This document shows, piece after piece, positions 9,049 through 21,562 of a DNA stretch of 64,000 bases (position 1 is the stretch's first letter; each line of letters begins with the position of its first letter). The DNA comes from Methanospirillum hungatei. Its GTDB lineage: Archaea > Halobacteriota > Methanomicrobia > Methanomicrobiales > Methanospirillaceae. A program made the translations under genes and the position numbers. The DNA is taken from positions 3,224,001 to 3,288,000 of the forward strand of contig NZ_CP077107.1 in the NCBI RefSeq assembly GCF_019263745.1, written 5' to 3'. A model generated the notes under the pieces. That model did no database searches and was not told the origin of the DNA. It saw only the letters and a program-made list of their open reading frames with translations.

Positions 9049-9825
9049 ATGGACCTTCCTTTTAAAAGTGATTTTATCAGCCGATGGGAGACTTATTTTC
9101 CTGGAGAGCCTCTCCCCATTACGTTTGAACTCTCTTCAGATCTTCGTGGTATCCAAAAAGCTAGGACCGCCGATACATGGAGATGTTTTGTGTGTGATCT
9201 GACAAAAGTCAGGAATGGTACATCTCTTGCATTTCATGAGGATTCCATATCCTGTAGTGGAGGTAAAAGATATTGCGGATATCAGTCAGTTCCATTTAGT
9301 GATTTTCCATATTTTCTTTCATATGGCATAGAAGGAAAACTTGAAGGAGAACGATATAAAAAAGATCCTGCTTTAGTTGATGAATGGCAGAAGAATATCC
9401 ATATTATTCCCGCTTCGGGGAAGTATTTGATCTTTAAAAGATGGGATCTGCTTGATAATGATGATAATCCATCAGTAGTGATATTTTTTGCACGACCTGA
9501 AGTATTATCCGGCCTTTTCACCCTGGCAAATTATGATCGTGCAGATTTGTATGGTGTTGTTATGCCAATGGGAGCGGGATGCTCTTCTATAGTCCATTAT
9601 CCCTGGCATGAAGAACAGTCTGACGATCCAAAGGCAATTCTAGGAATGATGGATCCATCGGCACGACCCTGTGTTCCTCTTGATGTTATGACCTTTGCAG
9701 TTCCGATGAAAAAATTTGTCCGAATGGTTACGTATATGGATGAAAGTTTTCTTATTACTCCTGCATGGGAAAAAGTAAAAAAGAAAATTGTGCAAAGCCA
9801 GAAGCAGAGTGCACATTCATCATGA
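9049..9825 (+). CDS. DUF169 family protein
   Basis: The sequence resembles the DUF169 family of archaea and anaerobic bacteria, for which I know no established biochemical role. Visible features are a cysteine cluster (WRCFVCDL, then SISCSGGKRYCGY) in the first third, and the later stretch MPMGAGCSSIVHYPW. The conserved Cys and Gly-Cys-Ser positions suggest a redox or metal centre, but that is inference. The ATG at 9049 gives MDLPFKSDF; the frame is open to a TTG at 9001, and a TTG at 9031 is also possible. The next gene starts 38 bases downstream on the same strand. Confidence 0.75.
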   Translation: MDLPFKSDFISRWETYFPGEPLPITFELSSDLRGIQKARTADTWRCFVCDLTKVRNGTSLAFHEDSISCSGGKRYCGYQSVPFSDFPYFLSYGIEGKLEGERYKKDPALVDEWQKNIHIIPASGKYLIFKRWDLLDNDDNPSVVIFFARPEVLSGLFTLANYDRADLYGVVMPMGAGCSSIVHYPWHEEQSDDPKAILGMMDPSARPCVPLDVMTFAVPMKKFVRMVTYMDESFLITPAWEKVKKKIVQSQKQSAHSS

Positions 9826-9863
9826 GTCAAACATAGAGATCATAATTACCTGGAATAATACCT

Positions 9864-10646
9864 ATGAATATTCTGGCATTTATTTGTGTTTTTTTCCTCC
9901 TCATGGTGAGTGTGAGCGCAGAAACCCGATATGATACAAATTCTCTTATCTCTGATGATATCAGGTTCAGGCAAGCTGTGGTTGACAGACTCTGTGATAT
10001 AGATGAGCACATCTCAATGACATCATTAAACCTGACAGATTCAGATATCACGAATCTAACTATTCAATCGGATATCAAATCTCTTGTCGATTCCGAGTCC
10101 CTCATTCGCTCGGCACTGTATATTTCACAAAATGGAGAAATTATGGCTGCTTATCCTGAATCAGTTATTATGAACAATAATTCTTTTTATGAAGATCTAA
10201 TCAATAACGATATAAGGACACCGCAGATCGTTGGAAATACTTCTTTTGAGTTGTTACCAGGGGATTCAATTCCTTTTTATGGGAAAATTTTCATTTATCC
10301 TGTTCGAACCACCCGTGGCATTGAGTATATGGTTTTGTTTCTGGATACAGACAATCTCTGTCTTCAGGCAGCAAAAGATGTTGGATTATCTCCAGAGTTA
10401 TTCTCAGTTGTTATTGATAAGGATGGAACTGTGCTCTGGTGCTCAGATTATGATGAACTGAACTCCATTCCTCCGGATGATGTATTAACAGAATTTCCCA
10501 CGTTTCGTGAGGTGAAAGAGTTAGTTCTGTATGCTTGGTCAGGAAGAACTATTTACGATGTGTGGAATGAGGGTTTAGTTCGTAATGGAGCCTGGTCATC
10601 AGTTCAGTTTTACAATCAGGTTTTGAAGATTTTTGTGGCAGGATAA
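9864..10646 (+). CDS. Secreted stand-alone Cache-like sensor domain protein
   Basis: The 260-residue protein starts with a clear signal peptide (MNILAFICVFFLLMVSVSAE). The rest resembles the extracellular half of a Cache-type sensor: an N-terminal helix, then strands with ALYISQNGEIMAAYPE, and a second lobe with FSVVIDKDGTVLWCSD. No second transmembrane helix or cytoplasmic domain follows, so it cannot signal alone as a receptor. It lies upstream of a large chemoreceptor gene on the same strand, about 217 bases away. It might be a periplasmic binding partner of a membrane receptor; that is inference. Cache assignment is by pattern only. Confidence 0.65.
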   Translation: MNILAFICVFFLLMVSVSAETRYDTNSLISDDIRFRQAVVDRLCDIDEHISMTSLNLTDSDITNLTIQSDIKSLVDSESLIRSALYISQNGEIMAAYPESVIMNNNSFYEDLINNDIRTPQIVGNTSFELLPGDSIPFYGKIFIYPVRTTRGIEYMVLFLDTDNLCLQAAKDVGLSPELFSVVIDKDGTVLWCSDYDELNSIPPDDVLTEFPTFREVKELVLYAWSGRTIYDVWNEGLVRNGAWSSVQFYNQVLKIFVAG

Positions 10647-10863
10647 TTTTCTTTAATGGATTGTAACTATAATTGAATATTTCTTTATTTTTGGTAAAAT
10701 TATTGGTTACTTCCAGTGTCGCTTTTTTATCAGAAATTTTTGTGTTAGATTCTCAATTTTTTTGTAAATTTTCTGATTAGTCATGTATACAATTGGTTTT
10801 AATAATTGAAAAAGAAAAGAGTTGAATCATTATTGTTCTCGTTTAGCTGGATGTGGTTTACGT

Positions 10864-13800
10864 ATGACTGGAAATATTCGAACACAGGACATTGCGTCTC
10901 TGAAAACAATTCTTGATGGTACCTCGGCATCTATTCAAATTGTAGGTCCGGATGGGGTATTTATTGATTGTAATGCAGCAACTTATGCACTGTTTCGTGC
11001 ACAAAATTATGAAGATATCATTGGGAAACCCCCATCAATACTCTCCCCTGAAAAACAGAGCGATGGAACCTACTCTGATGTAGGAGCGAAAAAATATATT
11101 GATAAGGCATTTTCCGGAGAATCGGTCACTTTTGAGTGGGAGCATAAACGCCTTGATGGAACAATAATCCCTTGTCAGGTGACCTTACAACTGATCACGT
11201 ATGAAGGGCAGACCTGTCTGATGGCAACGATGATTGATATTACTGATTTGGTAGCAATTCGGCGAAAATCAGAACTTATAATAGAAAAATCACCAATCCC
11301 AATTATTGATGTCCGTCCGGATCTCTCTATTTTAGCCGGAAATTTGGCATTTGGGAATTTAACAGACATGTCTGCAGAAGAATTATCCGTGATGAAACTT
11401 TCAGATTTTAATGTCCAAAACAGAGTTGGGAGATCACTTACTGAGGGAATAGAAACAAAAAGCCCGGTTTCTGGTGATTTGGATGCTGTTGTTCCATCCG
11501 GAACAAAACACCTGCAATATCTTTATTACCCGATATTTGATCATAATGGAACATTATCTTCGATAATTGCATATTATATTGATAAAACAGCAGAACGAAG
11601 AGCTGTTCGGGATATTATCGCACTGACAGAAAAATGCCAGGCTGGAAATCTTGATGCCAGGTTAGACGTCAGTCAGTATTCAGGAGAATTATTTGATCTC
11701 ACAAAAGGAATAAATGGAACATTAGATAGTGTTATCGGTCCCTTAAACGTGGCGGCAGAATATATGGATAGAATTGCCAAGGGTGATATTCCTCCAAAAA
11801 TTACTGACCAGTATAACGGCGATTTTAATGAGATTAAAAATAACCTGAACACCTGTATTGACAGCCTGCAACAACTTATTTCCGATACCAATACGATGTA
11901 CCGGGCTCAAAAAGAAGGAGATATCGAGGCAAAAATAGATACTAACCGATATCAGGGTGTATATTTAGATATTATAACCGGATACAATGATGTTGTAAAC
12001 CTTCACATTTCTAGTATTCTGAAGATACTTACCATCCTAAGTTCATATGCGGAAGGCAATTTCTCCCCAACTCTTGAAAAATTACCTGGAAAGCAGGTTC
12101 TTGCAAATGAAAAGATGGATCTTCTTCAAGGGAACATTCAGTCTCTCATACGTGATTGTGATACCCTTATTCATGCAGCAACTCATGGAGAACTTCAGGT
12201 AAGGGCTGATGAGGCGAACCATCAGGGTGATTATCGAAAGATAATTGAAGGCATGAACGGGATCATGGATGCTGTTGTAACTCCACTTCATGATGCTGGA
12301 TCAGTCCTTGAGCGAATGGCGGTCAATGATCATACGGTAGGAATGGATGAATCGAAATACTTGGGTGAATTTGTAACCCTGGCTTCAAACATAAACGCCG
12401 TTCGTGAAAGGGTAAATCATATTGCAGATTCAATAATCGAAATTAGTATCGGTGATCTCTCTGAGCTTGACACGTACAAAAGCATAGGGAGACGATCTGA
12501 TCAAGATCGGATTGTTCCAAATCTTATCAAAGCATTTGAAAACCTTCAGGCACTAACGACTGATACAAAAATGCTGGTTGAGGCTGCATCACATGGTACC
12601 TTTAATGTCCGGGCAGATGCTGACCAACATCAAGGAGAATACCGAAGAATTATTGAGGGTATTAATGCCACAGTTGAAACAATTGCGGATAAAGTAGCCT
12701 GGTATGAATCCATTCTTGATGCTGTGCAGTTCCCGATTCATGTCACTGATATGAATATGAAATGGACTTACATGAATAAGGCCTTTGAAGCGGTTTTGTT
12801 GAAAAATAAAGTTATAAATGACCGAAAATCTGCATATGGTCTCCCTTGTTATACAGCTGATGCAACTATCTGCCGGACTGAAAAATGTGGTATTGAACAA
12901 CTAAGAAAAACCGGAGCTACTGAATCCTATTTTGAATGGCAGGGAATGAATGGAAAACAGGTGACAAAACCGGTAATGAATGCCAAGGGAGAACAGATCG
13001 GATATGTCGAGACGGTTCAGGACTTAACTGATCAATTGAATCAGATTGCATATTATGAATCTATTCTGGATGCAGTACCGATGGGTATCACGGTTACTGA
13101 TTTGAACTCACGATGGACCTTTGTCAATAAAGCCGTCGAAAACATGCTCAAGAAATCCAGGAAAGAACTGATAGGACGCCCCTGTAGCGAGTGGGGTGCT
13201 GCCATTTGTAATACGGATAATTGTGGTATTAACCGGTTGAAAAAAGGTATTACAAAAACGAAATTTGAGCAGGATGGAGGCTTTTACAATGTTGACTGTG
13301 CCTATGTATTTGATGCCCAGGGTGAAACGGTCGGTCAGGTTGAAGTTGTTGGTGACGTTACTGCAATCACAAAGGTCGGCAATTTCCTGGATGAATCAGT
13401 ACGTAACATTTCTGCATGTCTTGAAGAATTTTCCAAGGGGAAAACTGATTTTGTTGTCTCCATTCCTAACTCAGATCAATACACGGAAGAAGTAAAAACG
13501 AAAATAGACACTCTTACCAATAATCTGTACCTGGCCCGCGATGCTGTGAAAAACCTTGTTCTTGAAGCAAACGCTCTGGCCCAGGCAGCAATACTTGGAG
13601 ATCTGAAACACCGTGCTGATGCTCTAAAAATCTCCGGAGATTTTGCTGAAGTGGTGAATGGGGTTAACGCAACCCTCGATTCGGTTGTCACACCGGTACA
13701 GGAAGCTATCCGGGTAGCAGATGAATATGCACATGCAAATTTCACAGAAAGGTTTAATCCCTCAATTACTGTTGCAGGAGACTGGGTAGGATTCAAATCA

Positions 13801-14760
13801 GCATTGGATAATATCGGAATTCAGATCTGCGATGCTATCTCAAAGATTAACAAACAAGTACTTGATCTGGCTTCGAATGCTGAAGAAGCGACGGCAAGTG
13901 TTGAAGAGATTTCTGCTGGTGCCCAACAGATAGCAAAGAATGCAGGGAGTGTCAGTGCAAATGCTGAACAAGGGGATGAAGGTATTGTCCAGGTTCTCAA
14001 GGCGATGGAGGATCTTACCATAACGGTTGGAGAAGTGTCCCAGCGGGCTGAAAAGGTTTCAGCATTTGCCACACAGGCAAACCAGTTCTCAAAAGAGGGT
14101 ATTGATCTTGCGAGAAAGTCTGAATCAGCCATGGAAGGAATCATGAATTCCACGAATGAGGTTGATCAGGTCGTAAAAGAGATCAATAAACAGATGGATG
14201 AAATCGGAAAAATTGTCCGTCTTATCACAGATATTTCCAATCAAACTAACCTTCTGGCACTCAATGCTGCCATTGAAGCAGCACGGGCTGGAGAGGCAGG
14301 AAGAGGGTTTGCAGTTGTTGCAGCAGAAGTTAAATCTCTTGCCCAGGATTCAAGACAATCTGCTGAAAATATTGCTGATATGATCTCAGGTCTGCAGGAT
14401 AAAGCACGAAAAGCAAATGATGCGATGATTACTGCAGGAACTGCTGTAGAAGATGGAAACCGGGCACTTGAAGCTACTGTTGGAGCATTTAGTAAAATTG
14501 CAGATTCGGTTGAAGACATCACTAAGAATGCTATGGATGTTGCATCAGCTTCTGAAGAACAAGCTGCTTCAGTCGAAGAAATTACGGCTAGTGTGAATGA
14601 GGTTTCAATTCTCATTCAGGGAACATCCCGGGAAGCTGGAGATGCAGCTGCAGCAACCGAAGAGGCATCAGCTTCTATTGAACAGATTGGCCGGGTTGTT
14701 GCTAATGTGAGTGGGATAGCTGATAGTATTTCGAGGGAGATGACTAAGTTTAAAATTTAA
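10864..14760 (+). CDS. Cytoplasmic methyl-accepting chemotaxis protein with PAS and poly-HAMP-like repeats
   Basis: This receptor of about 1,298 residues has no transmembrane segment. A PAS domain is at the N terminus (from [16 protein letters not shown]) with a second PAS-like segment after it. A series of HAMP-like repeats follows, each with GD(F/Y)xxIxxxxN patterns. Two Cys-bearing PAS domains come next ([16 protein letters not shown] and [16 protein letters not shown]), then more HAMP-like repeats. The methyl-accepting signalling domain has the hairpin tip [20 protein letters not shown]. It should control CheA through CheW from the cytoplasm. The frame is open to a TTG at 10822; ATG 10864 is preferred, although neither has a strong Shine-Dalgarno. 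Confidence 0.9.
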   Translation: MTGNIRTQDIASLKTILDGTSASIQIVGPDGVFIDCNAATYALFRAQNYEDIIGKPPSILSPEKQSDGTYSDVGAKKYIDKAFSGESVTFEWEHKRLDGTIIPCQVTLQLITYEGQTCLMATMIDITDLVAIRRKSELIIEKSPIPIIDVRPDLSILAGNLAFGNLTDMSAEELSVMKLSDFNVQNRVGRSLTEGIETKSPVSGDLDAVVPSGTKHLQYLYYPIFDHNGTLSSIIAYYIDKTAERRAVRDIIALTEKCQAGNLDARLDVSQYSGELFDLTKGINGTLDSVIGPLNVAAEYMDRIAKGDIPPKITDQYNGDFNEIKNNLNTCIDSLQQLISDTNTMYRAQKEGDIEAKIDTNRYQGVYLDIITGYNDVVNLHISSILKILTILSSYAEGNFSPTLEKLPGKQVLANEKMDLLQGNIQSLIRDCDTLIHAATHGELQVRADEANHQGDYRKIIEGMNGIMDAVVTPLHDAGSVLERMAVNDHTVGMDESKYLGEFVTLASNINAVRERVNHIADSIIEISIGDLSELDTYKSIGRRSDQDRIVPNLIKAFENLQALTTDTKMLVEAASHGTFNVRADADQHQGEYRRIIEGINATVETIADKVAWYESILDAVQFPIHVTDMNMKWTYMNKAFEAVLLKNKVINDRKSAYGLPCYTADATICRTEKCGIEQLRKTGATESYFEWQGMNGKQVTKPVMNAKGEQIGYVETVQDLTDQLNQIAYYESILDAVPMGITVTDLNSRWTFVNKAVENMLKKSRKELIGRPCSEWGAAICNTDNCGINRLKKGITKTKFEQDGGFYNVDCAYVFDAQGETVGQVEVVGDVTAITKVGNFLDESVRNISACLEEFSKGKTDFVVSIPNSDQYTEEVKTKIDTLTNNLYLARDAVKNLVLEANALAQAAILGDLKHRADALKISGDFAEVVNGVNATLDSVVTPVQEAIRVADEYAHANFTERFNPSITVAGDWVGFKSALDNIGIQICDAISKINKQVLDLASNAEEATASVEEISAGAQQIAKNAGSVSANAEQGDEGIVQVLKAMEDLTITVGEVSQRAEKVSAFATQANQFSKEGIDLARKSESAMEGIMNSTNEVDQVVKEINKQMDEIGKIVRLITDISNQTNLLALNAAIEAARAGEAGRGFAVVAAEVKSLAQDSRQSAENIADMISGLQDKARKANDAMITAGTAVEDGNRALEATVGAFSKIADSVEDITKNAMDVASASEEQAASVEEITASVNEVSILIQGTSREAGDAAAATEEASASIEQIGRVVANVSGIADSISREMTKFKI

Positions 14761-14987
14761 GTGCCAGGAAATTTTCATAATTTCCGATATTTTTTTAAAA
14801 AAAGGTATTAATGAGGAATATTGAAACGAAAATTAAAAAATAGTTAGATAATGGACGTAACTCATATTCGTTCCTGCCAAGTGTTAAATAAAGGAAACTA
14901 GCACCTCAGTAACAGGAGCAAAATTTATAATTTTAGTTCCGACAGGCAAATATCAACTATTCTAGTATTCTACTATGGTTATTAATG

Positions 14988-15024
14988 CCCATTTTTCATG
15001 GGGATTTTTATAAAAATCTTTTTT
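14988..15024. terminator. Likely bidirectional terminator between convergent genes
   Basis: A hairpin (CCCAT, five-base loop, ATGGG, at 14988-15002) is followed directly by a perfect 16-base palindrome at 15003-15018 and a run of T. It lies between the end of the chemoreceptor gene and the end of the receiver gene on the other strand, where transcripts from both sides should stop. The remaining A/T-rich sequence from 14761 to 15042 shows no gene. Confidence 0.45.
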
Positions 15025-15042
15025 AGGATTTGGTATGATGCA

Positions 15043-15681
15043 TCAATTCCTGAATACCGGATACTGAAACTGAATCAAATCGCGTTCGGATTGTTTCTGA
15101 GTAATTATCTGATTTATCTGGAAGAGTCGTTGTTGTAAAAATTCTTCAGGAGAAATTGGCTCCTGAATAATGAGAGGGGGTGTAAGAATCTCTTTTATCT
15201 GGTTCATGGCCCGAATCTGTCTATTCAGCTGAACCCATTTTTTCCGTACAGACTCTGGAACACCTTGTATGAGTGCTGCATGAGATATTTTTAAAAGTGT
15301 TTCATAAAAAGAAAAGAACTCATTCACGGTTTCACATAATTCACTATCTAAAAATGGTTTTATAATAAATCCATCCATTGAATCTCCGTATCTGATGAGT
15401 TCATCCGGGTGCAATTTTTTTGCTGATGACATCATAACCGGCACCATATTCCCATTTGTATGGGACCGGATATGGTTGAGAATATCCCATCCATCGACCG
15501 GATCCATCATGATATCTAAAAGAACAAGGTCAATTGAATCTTTTTTGAGCTGCATAATACCCTCAGATGGATCCTGCTTTGTGATGCAAAAATATCCACA
15601 AGGGATGAGGGCTTTTTTTGATGCTTCAAGAAATACCGCTTCGTCATCGATGATAAGTATTTTTTTGGGAGGTTTAACCAT
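15043..15681 (-). CDS. Receiver-domain protein with helical C-terminal extension
   Basis: The 212-residue protein has a CheY-like domain at residues 8-125: IIDDEAVF, the phospho-acceptor in LVLLDIMMDP, and the Lys in GFIIKPFLD. About 85 residues of mostly helical sequence follow that I do not recognise. There is no DNA-binding or enzymatic domain. It is 98 bases downstream of cheW on the same strand, so it is probably part of the chemoreceptor-cheW unit. A role in phosphate flow or adaptation in this pathway is a reasonable inference. Confidence 0.85.
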   Translation of the reverse strand: MVKPPKKILIIDDEAVFLEASKKALIPCGYFCITKQDPSEGIMQLKKDSIDLVLLDIMMDPVDGWDILNHIRSHTNGNMVPVMMSSAKKLHPDELIRYGDSMDGFIIKPFLDSELCETVNEFFSFYETLLKISHAALIQGVPESVRKKWVQLNRQIRAMNQIKEILTPPLIIQEPISPEEFLQQRLFQINQIITQKQSERDLIQFQYPVFRN

Positions 15682-15779
15682 TCTGACCTCTCTGATATTG
15701 TGTGTTGTGATATGAATAACCTTACTTTGATCAAAATGTGTTCTTGTTTATCTGATATGACTGGATATGAAGAACAACA

Positions 15780-16286
15780 CTAATCCATTTGAGATATTAA
15801 CTCCCGAATATCTATCCAAATTACAAGTTCTTTCTTACTTTCCCCTTTCTCACCAATCTCTTTCTTAATAATACCAAGGATATATCCTCCTTCTTCTACG
15901 CTTCCTCTTGAAGCTTGATCGATATCTGTTACTGGAACTGTCAGAACTGATGTTACTTCATCGACCACTATTCCTGTTTTTTGTGCTGATACAGTATCAT
16001 CAAGGACGATAAACCGGAGGTCTGCAGTGGTTAAGTCTTGTGCAGCCTGGATTTGCAATAACTGGCGTAGATCAATTATTGTAGTAATTTCTCCTCGCAG
16101 ATCAATAATTCCTCTGATATATGATGATGCATGGGGAAGAGGAGTGATTTTGGAGGCTTCTACAATCTCCCGAACATCAAAAAGGTTGATGGCGAACTTA
16201 TCATCACCAATAATAAATTCAACGACCTGGATTTCGTCTTCCTGGTCAGAACGTTTTGTTTGTTTTAAATTATCTACAATACTCAT
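15780..16286 (-). CDS. cheW: Chemotaxis coupling protein CheW
   Basis: The 168-residue protein matches CheW in size and pattern. It starts strands with [21 protein letters not shown] and contains [24 protein letters not shown], the family's most conserved stretch, then [13 protein letters not shown]. CheW links receptors to the kinase CheA in the cytoplasm. Its ATG overlaps the stop of the upstream chemoreceptor gene (ATGA), so the two are translationally coupled and this CheW may be dedicated to that receptor. No cheA is in the window, so the kinase is encoded elsewhere. Confidence 0.95.
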   Translation of the reverse strand: MSIVDNLKQTKRSDQEDEIQVVEFIIGDDKFAINLFDVREIVEASKITPLPHASSYIRGIIDLRGEITTIIDLRQLLQIQAAQDLTTADLRFIVLDDTVSAQKTGIVVDEVTSVLTVPVTDIDQASRGSVEEGGYILGIIKKEIGEKGESKKELVIWIDIRELISQMD

Positions 16287-19171
16287 GATTCTTCCTGAAT
16301 TTTAAACTTGGACATTTCTCTGGAGACAATTTCTACGATTTCATTGACATTTGCAACAATTTTGCTGATCTGTTCAATGGAAGCTGATGCTTCTTCGGTT
16401 GCGGTAGCTGCATCTCCTGCTTCCTTTGCTGTGTTTTGCACAAGCCCGCTTACTTCATTGATACTCGCCGTCACTTCTTCAACTGACGCGGCCTGCTCTT
16501 CAGAAGATGATGCTACATCGGTTGCATTTCGTGTTATATCATCTATTGATGTTGCAATCTGTTCAAATGATCCCAGGGTATGAGATAGAGATTCACTTCC
16601 CAATTCTACAGTTTCTCCTGCATACCCCATCGCTTCATTCGCTTTCTTCGCTTTGTTTTGAAGAGATGCAATCATATCCGCAATATTCTCGGCAGATTGC
16701 CTTGAATCCTGGGCAAGAGATTTTACTTCTGCTGCAACAACTGCAAATCCTCTTCCCGCTTCTCCAGCTCGTGCAGCTTCAATGGCAGCATTGAGTGCCA
16801 GAAGGTTTGTCTGATTTGCTATGTCGGAGATGAGGCGGACAATTTTTCCGATTTCATCCATCTGCTGATTAATTTCTTTTACTATCTGGTCTACTTCAGC
16901 AGACGAACGTTTGATTTCAGTCATTGCCGTTTCAGATTTATGAGCAAGATCAACCCCATTCTTTGCATATTCATTTGCCTTGGTTGCTGTGGCAGAAACC
17001 TGTTCAGCACGTCTTGAAACCTCTGCAACGGTAATATTGAGATCTTCCATGGCTTTTAAAACCTGGATAATACCATCTTCTCCTTTCAAGGAATTGCTAC
17101 TGACTTCACCCGCATTTCTGGCAATTTGCTGTGCTCCTGCTGTTACCTCTTCGATGCTAGCTGTTGCTTCTTCTGCGTTTGATGCCAGATCCATGAGTTG
17201 TTTATTGATCAGACCGACTGCATTTGATATCTGGATACCAATGTTGTTAAGTGCATCTTTAAAGGCAACCCAGTCTCCGGAAACCTTAAGAGAAGTATCG
17301 ACCCGAGCAGCAAAATTTGAATTTGCATACTCTTTTGACACCCGGAGTGCTTCATTTACCGGAATGGTTACGCTGTCAAGTGTTTCATTCACTCCCTGAA
17401 CAATTTTTTGGTAATCACCCAGATGTTTGGATGCATCGGCTCTGGTTTGTAATTTTCCAGAAATCCCTGCATCTGAAAGCATAAGGGCATCTTGAACGAG
17501 GAGTTGAATCGCTTCATTAACCTGAGTAAGTCTTGCATTAATCTTCACAAAATTCTCATGAGCCTCTTTGGTATATTGATCTGCATCGGTTACTGCAATA
17601 TTGAGATTTGTATCTCCTTTACTGAGTTTTTCAAGGTTTTCACCTAATTTATTCACCTCATTATTCAGATAATTAGATAATCTAACCGATGCAGTCTGGT
17701 CCTGGATAAATTCAAATGCCCCAGTTATCTCTCCTTTTAAGTTTTTTATTGGAATACCGGTGTACGAGATTTCAAGTTCTTTTCCAACAGGATTTGCACG
17801 GGTTTGACGGTTTATCTCCTTATTTTGGTCCATTGCCTGAGCACATGCACAGTTTTGTGTCTGACAATCTCCTGTTTTAAATTGTGAATAGCATCTTTTA
17901 CCGATAATGTCAGACTTGCCAGATTCTAAGAGTTTTACCCCGTTTTCATTCATATAAAGAATATTGAAGGATTTGTCAAGTGCCAAAGTGGGGAGGGGTA
18001 GTCTGTCAATATATCCAACCAGAACGTTTAATATTGTATTGATGCCGTCAATGATTTTTCGAAAATCACCCTGGTGTCTTACAGTATCTGATCTGTAATC
18101 AAGTCGGCCTTCAACAATAGCATCTATCAGAGTTTGTGCATCTGTAACAAGATAGTTGAATGCTTCGATACAGGTATTCAGATTATTTTTGATTTCATTA
18201 AAATCACCTTTATATTCACCAGTTATCTTTTCCGGAATATCTCCTTTTGAAATCCGGTCTACATACTCTGCAGCAAGATTCAGAGGTTCTATTACCGCAT
18301 CCAGTGTCCCGTTTACCCCGTCAATTATTTTTTTGAAATCCCCCCGATGTCTGGATGAATCAGCTCTTGTGTCTAATTTTCCTTCTACTGCTGCCTGTGT
18401 CAATAAAAGAATCTCTTGAATTGCTTCTTTTTGTTCAGTGAGATCGGTGATATATTCTACTGCACCAGTGCAGATTCCTTCTTCTGTTACAAGGGGTGTT
18501 GAGGTTATGAGAATTGGAATATTTTTAAATCCGATATGCGCAACTGTTTCTTCAGTAATTACTCTTTTTTCTTTAATGCTGCGCATTGTTGCACAATTAC
18601 CTTCCTGACACACGTCGGTATTAAATAATGTATGGCAAATAGTCCCTATGAGATCATCAGGTTTTTTCAGAAACAGATCTGCACCTGTTTTATTAATATG
18701 AGTAATTCTTTGTTCTGTATCAATGGCAATAACCGGGGTAGCAATCCCATTTAATACCCCTTGAATATCCCGACTTGCGTTTTTTAATTCTTTTTCTTTA
18801 TTTTTTATTTCGGTGAGGTCTTCAAAGTACTCGACCGCTCCAATTACAGTCCCAGATGAATCAAAAAGTGGAGATGCATAATAGTGAATAGGAATTTTTT
18901 TTCCATTGATGTGTGCTATCGTTTCACTTTCTATCTTTCTCTTCTCTCTCATTGCCCGGAGTGTTGCACATTCTCCACCTTCACAATCATCGGTTTTGAA
19001 TAGTTCATGACATTTTTTCTCTATTGCTTGTTCGCGTGAGAGTCCTAAAATATTAAGAGCTGCATCATTTATTATCTCAATATTTCTATCAGGCGTTATC
19101 TGAATAACCGGAGTTGCTACACCATTTAGAATATTTTGACAGAACGATAATTCGTTTTGATCTATTTTCAT
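16283..19171 (-). CDS. Cytoplasmic methyl-accepting chemotaxis protein with three Cys-bearing PAS domains
   Basis: This 962-residue receptor has no transmembrane helices. Three PAS domains each carry a conserved three-Cys loop: [36 protein letters not shown] and [22 protein letters not shown]-like repeats lie between and after them (for example [19 protein letters not shown]). The C-terminal signalling hairpin has the tip [20 protein letters not shown]. It is closely similar in build and sequence to the receptor at 10864-14760. The regular Cys spacing suggests redox, metal or cofactor sensing, not proven. A GGTG Shine-Dalgarno lies just before the start. Its stop overlaps the cheW start. Confidence 0.92.
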   Translation of the reverse strand: MKIDQNELSFCQNILNGVATPVIQITPDRNIEIINDAALNILGLSREQAIEKKCHELFKTDDCEGGECATLRAMREKRKIESETIAHINGKKIPIHYYASPLFDSSGTVIGAVEYFEDLTEIKNKEKELKNASRDIQGVLNGIATPVIAIDTEQRITHINKTGADLFLKKPDDLIGTICHTLFNTDVCQEGNCATMRSIKEKRVITEETVAHIGFKNIPILITSTPLVTEEGICTGAVEYITDLTEQKEAIQEILLLTQAAVEGKLDTRADSSRHRGDFKKIIDGVNGTLDAVIEPLNLAAEYVDRISKGDIPEKITGEYKGDFNEIKNNLNTCIEAFNYLVTDAQTLIDAIVEGRLDYRSDTVRHQGDFRKIIDGINTILNVLVGYIDRLPLPTLALDKSFNILYMNENGVKLLESGKSDIIGKRCYSQFKTGDCQTQNCACAQAMDQNKEINRQTRANPVGKELEISYTGIPIKNLKGEITGAFEFIQDQTASVRLSNYLNNEVNKLGENLEKLSKGDTNLNIAVTDADQYTKEAHENFVKINARLTQVNEAIQLLVQDALMLSDAGISGKLQTRADASKHLGDYQKIVQGVNETLDSVTIPVNEALRVSKEYANSNFAARVDTSLKVSGDWVAFKDALNNIGIQISNAVGLINKQLMDLASNAEEATASIEEVTAGAQQIARNAGEVSSNSLKGEDGIIQVLKAMEDLNITVAEVSRRAEQVSATATKANEYAKNGVDLAHKSETAMTEIKRSSAEVDQIVKEINQQMDEIGKIVRLISDIANQTNLLALNAAIEAARAGEAGRGFAVVAAEVKSLAQDSRQSAENIADMIASLQNKAKKANEAMGYAGETVELGSESLSHTLGSFEQIATSIDDITRNATDVASSSEEQAASVEEVTASINEVSGLVQNTAKEAGDAATATEEASASIEQISKIVANVNEIVEIVSREMSKFKIQEES

Positions 19172-19271
19172 TTTTTACACCGTATTGTTTTTGATATTAT
19201 ATATGAATATGAATAAATAATCATGTATATGTCGCTCAGATTGGGCCCCAATTTACAATTGTGATAATTGT

Positions 19272-21386
19272 TTATCCAACATTGAATCTTCCCATATCCG
19301 ACGAAATTCGTTGTAATGCAATCGATGCATCGGTGATTACCCTGTTTATCTGCTCTACTGATGCTGATACCTCCTCTGTCGCTGCAGCAGAGTGAACTGC
19401 TTCTTTTGCGGTCTGCCTGACCATGTCATCCACTTCAGTAATACTTGCGGTAATTTCCTGAACTGCTGCAGCCTGTTCTTCTGCAGCACCTGCTACTTCG
19501 GTCATATTCTGATGAACTTCATTGATCGCCTGGACTATCTGGTCAAATAACTGGAGTGTTTTTCCAACCGCCTCATTTCCTGTTTTCACTTCATTGGACG
19601 AGGATTTCATCGAATCTGATACCATCTGGGATTTTTTCTGCAGGTTTCCGATGATAGTAGCAATATTTTCTGCAGATTTCTGTGACTCAAGGGCCAGGGA
19701 TTTTACTTCATCAGCAACGACTGCAAATCCCATTCCTGCATCTCCTGCCCGTGCTGCTTCAATTGCTGCGTTTAGTGCCAATAGCCCGGTCTGTTCTGCG
19801 ATTCCTGTAATAACATCCACTATCCGACCAATTTCATCCATCTGGTTTGTAATGTCGTTTACGATTGTTTCTGTTCCTGCAAAGGACTCTATAATATTTT
19901 CCATTCCCTTTTCTGCATTTCCGGCTAGTTCCATTCCATCATTTGAAAGATCCACTGTCTTTTGTGCAAGAGCGGATGCATTTTCTGCTTTATTTGCAAC
20001 AGAACCAACAGTTCGTGAGAGGTCTTCCATTGCAGTCAGGGTCTGCTGAATTCCTTCACCGCTTTTTTCAGCCAGGGAACTGACATGTGATGAATTTTCA
20101 GTGAGAAGCTCAACACTGTTTGCTACCTCTTCAACACTTGATGCGGTTTCTTCCATTCCGGCAGTAATACCTTCAACCTCATTTTTTACATTTCCAACAG
20201 CGAGGCTTGTTTCTTTGCCCAGATGATTTAAGGCGTTTTTAAAGTCAATGAAATCGCCAGCAACTGCAAGTGAGGGATTTACCCGGTCAACAAAATTTCC
20301 ATTTGCGTAACTTTTTGAAAGACGCATCGCTTCCTGAACAGGAATAATCACAGATTCAAGTGTTTCATTAATACCTGCTACAATATTTCTAAACCGGCCT
20401 TGGAATTTCGTATCATCCCCACGGACGGATAGATCTCCATTTTTTGCAGCATTGATGAGGTTTGTTGTTTCCTCGGTAAGACCACGTAGTGCCGTGGCGA
20501 GTGTGTTAATCGCTGATCCGATCTCATCAGTCTCATCTTTCATTAATGCGATATCAATCCGCTCACCCTGGGCGATTCGGCGAATTACACCAACCGCTTT
20601 ATGTTGCAGATCATCAGAAAAACTGTCCATCGTCCGTGCCATGTCTCCGAGTTCATCTTTTCTTGTAAAATGAAGCCGACCTGAAAGATGGCCCATACTC
20701 ATTTCAGATAATAACTCTTTGACTTGTACACAGGGAATTGTAATGCTTCGGGTAATCGTAATTGCTAGGACAAGCGAAATTATTATGCCAATAATAGTTA
20801 CAATTGCAATTATTAAGACAGAATTAGTAAATCTTCCAACGGCATTGGATTTAATGCGTTCAGCATCCTTTTGGTTGATTTGATACAGGTTCGCAATAGC
20901 ATCATCTACGGGTTTTCTTGCATCTGCAACACTACCCCCGGTGGATATTGAGGCTATAGCTTCAGTCTCTTTTCCAGAATCAAATAATGCAATGGTTCCT
21001 TGTATTCTACTATAATAATCCTTCCAGGCTGCTTCAAATTTTTTTAACTCAGCTTCTTCTTCAGGTAGTAGTTTGTTTTTTTTATATTCTTCAATCAGAG
21101 ATTCAAGTTCTTCTCTGTTTTGTGCAATTGTTTCCTTTAATTGCGCTCTTTCATTTGGAAGGAGAGCAAATTTGAGCGTATCTCCCCGGACATATAAGAG
21201 TTCATCAGATACTGATGCAATTTGTGAAAGAGGGATTAAACGGTCATCATATATGGCTGTCACTCCATCGTTGATTTCCATCATATTCAATAGTCCAACC
21301 AAAGCAATGATAACAAGCATCAATATCAAAATAAAAAAACTTCCCGCCAATTTTCGACTGATTTTTAAATTATCAAGAAACTCCAT
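19272..21386 (-). CDS. Membrane methyl-accepting chemotaxis protein with four-helix-bundle sensor
   Basis: In this 704-residue protein, transmembrane helix 1 (about 13-35) and helix 2 (about 188-212) enclose an extracellular region of about 150 residues. That region is predicted helical and resembles the four-helix-bundle MCP sensor ([18 protein letters not shown]). A HAMP domain and a second HAMP-like unit follow, then the signalling domain with [26 protein letters not shown] Shine-Dalgarno precedes the ATG. The gene is 100 bases upstream of the cytoplasmic receptor on the same strand and divergent from the winged-helix/PAS regulator. The ligand cannot be inferred. Confidence 0.93.
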   Translation of the reverse strand: MEFLDNLKISRKLAGSFFILILMLVIIALVGLLNMMEINDGVTAIYDDRLIPLSQIASVSDELLYVRGDTLKFALLPNERAQLKETIAQNREELESLIEEYKKNKLLPEEEAELKKFEAAWKDYYSRIQGTIALFDSGKETEAIASISTGGSVADARKPVDDAIANLYQINQKDAERIKSNAVGRFTNSVLIIAIVTIIGIIISLVLAITITRSITIPCVQVKELLSEMSMGHLSGRLHFTRKDELGDMARTMDSFSDDLQHKAVGVIRRIAQGERIDIALMKDETDEIGSAINTLATALRGLTEETTNLINAAKNGDLSVRGDDTKFQGRFRNIVAGINETLESVIIPVQEAMRLSKSYANGNFVDRVNPSLAVAGDFIDFKNALNHLGKETSLAVGNVKNEVEGITAGMEETASSVEEVANSVELLTENSSHVSSLAEKSGEGIQQTLTAMEDLSRTVGSVANKAENASALAQKTVDLSNDGMELAGNAEKGMENIIESFAGTETIVNDITNQMDEIGRIVDVITGIAEQTGLLALNAAIEAARAGDAGMGFAVVADEVKSLALESQKSAENIATIIGNLQKKSQMVSDSMKSSSNEVKTGNEAVGKTLQLFDQIVQAINEVHQNMTEVAGAAEEQAAAVQEITASITEVDDMVRQTAKEAVHSAAATEEVSASVEQINRVITDASIALQRISSDMGRFNVG

Positions 21387-21562
21387 ATTACGCCCTCTCT
21401 AATCACACACAACTGGTTTGTATCACCGATTGTTCGGAGGAGTTCACCCCTTGGACTCCCGCGATAAGTAATCGTCTATCTATTTGTATATATATGATTG
21501 TAGTATTGCTATAATTATGTTTAAAATAAACCTTAGCATTAATTTTGTATACTCTAAAAACA

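Noticed and set aside
10864-19171. Repeated DNA between the two cytoplasmic chemoreceptor genes as a recent duplication.
   Set aside because: The similarity is mainly in conserved signalling and HAMP-like segments at protein level, with much nucleotide change, so they are ordinary paralogues.
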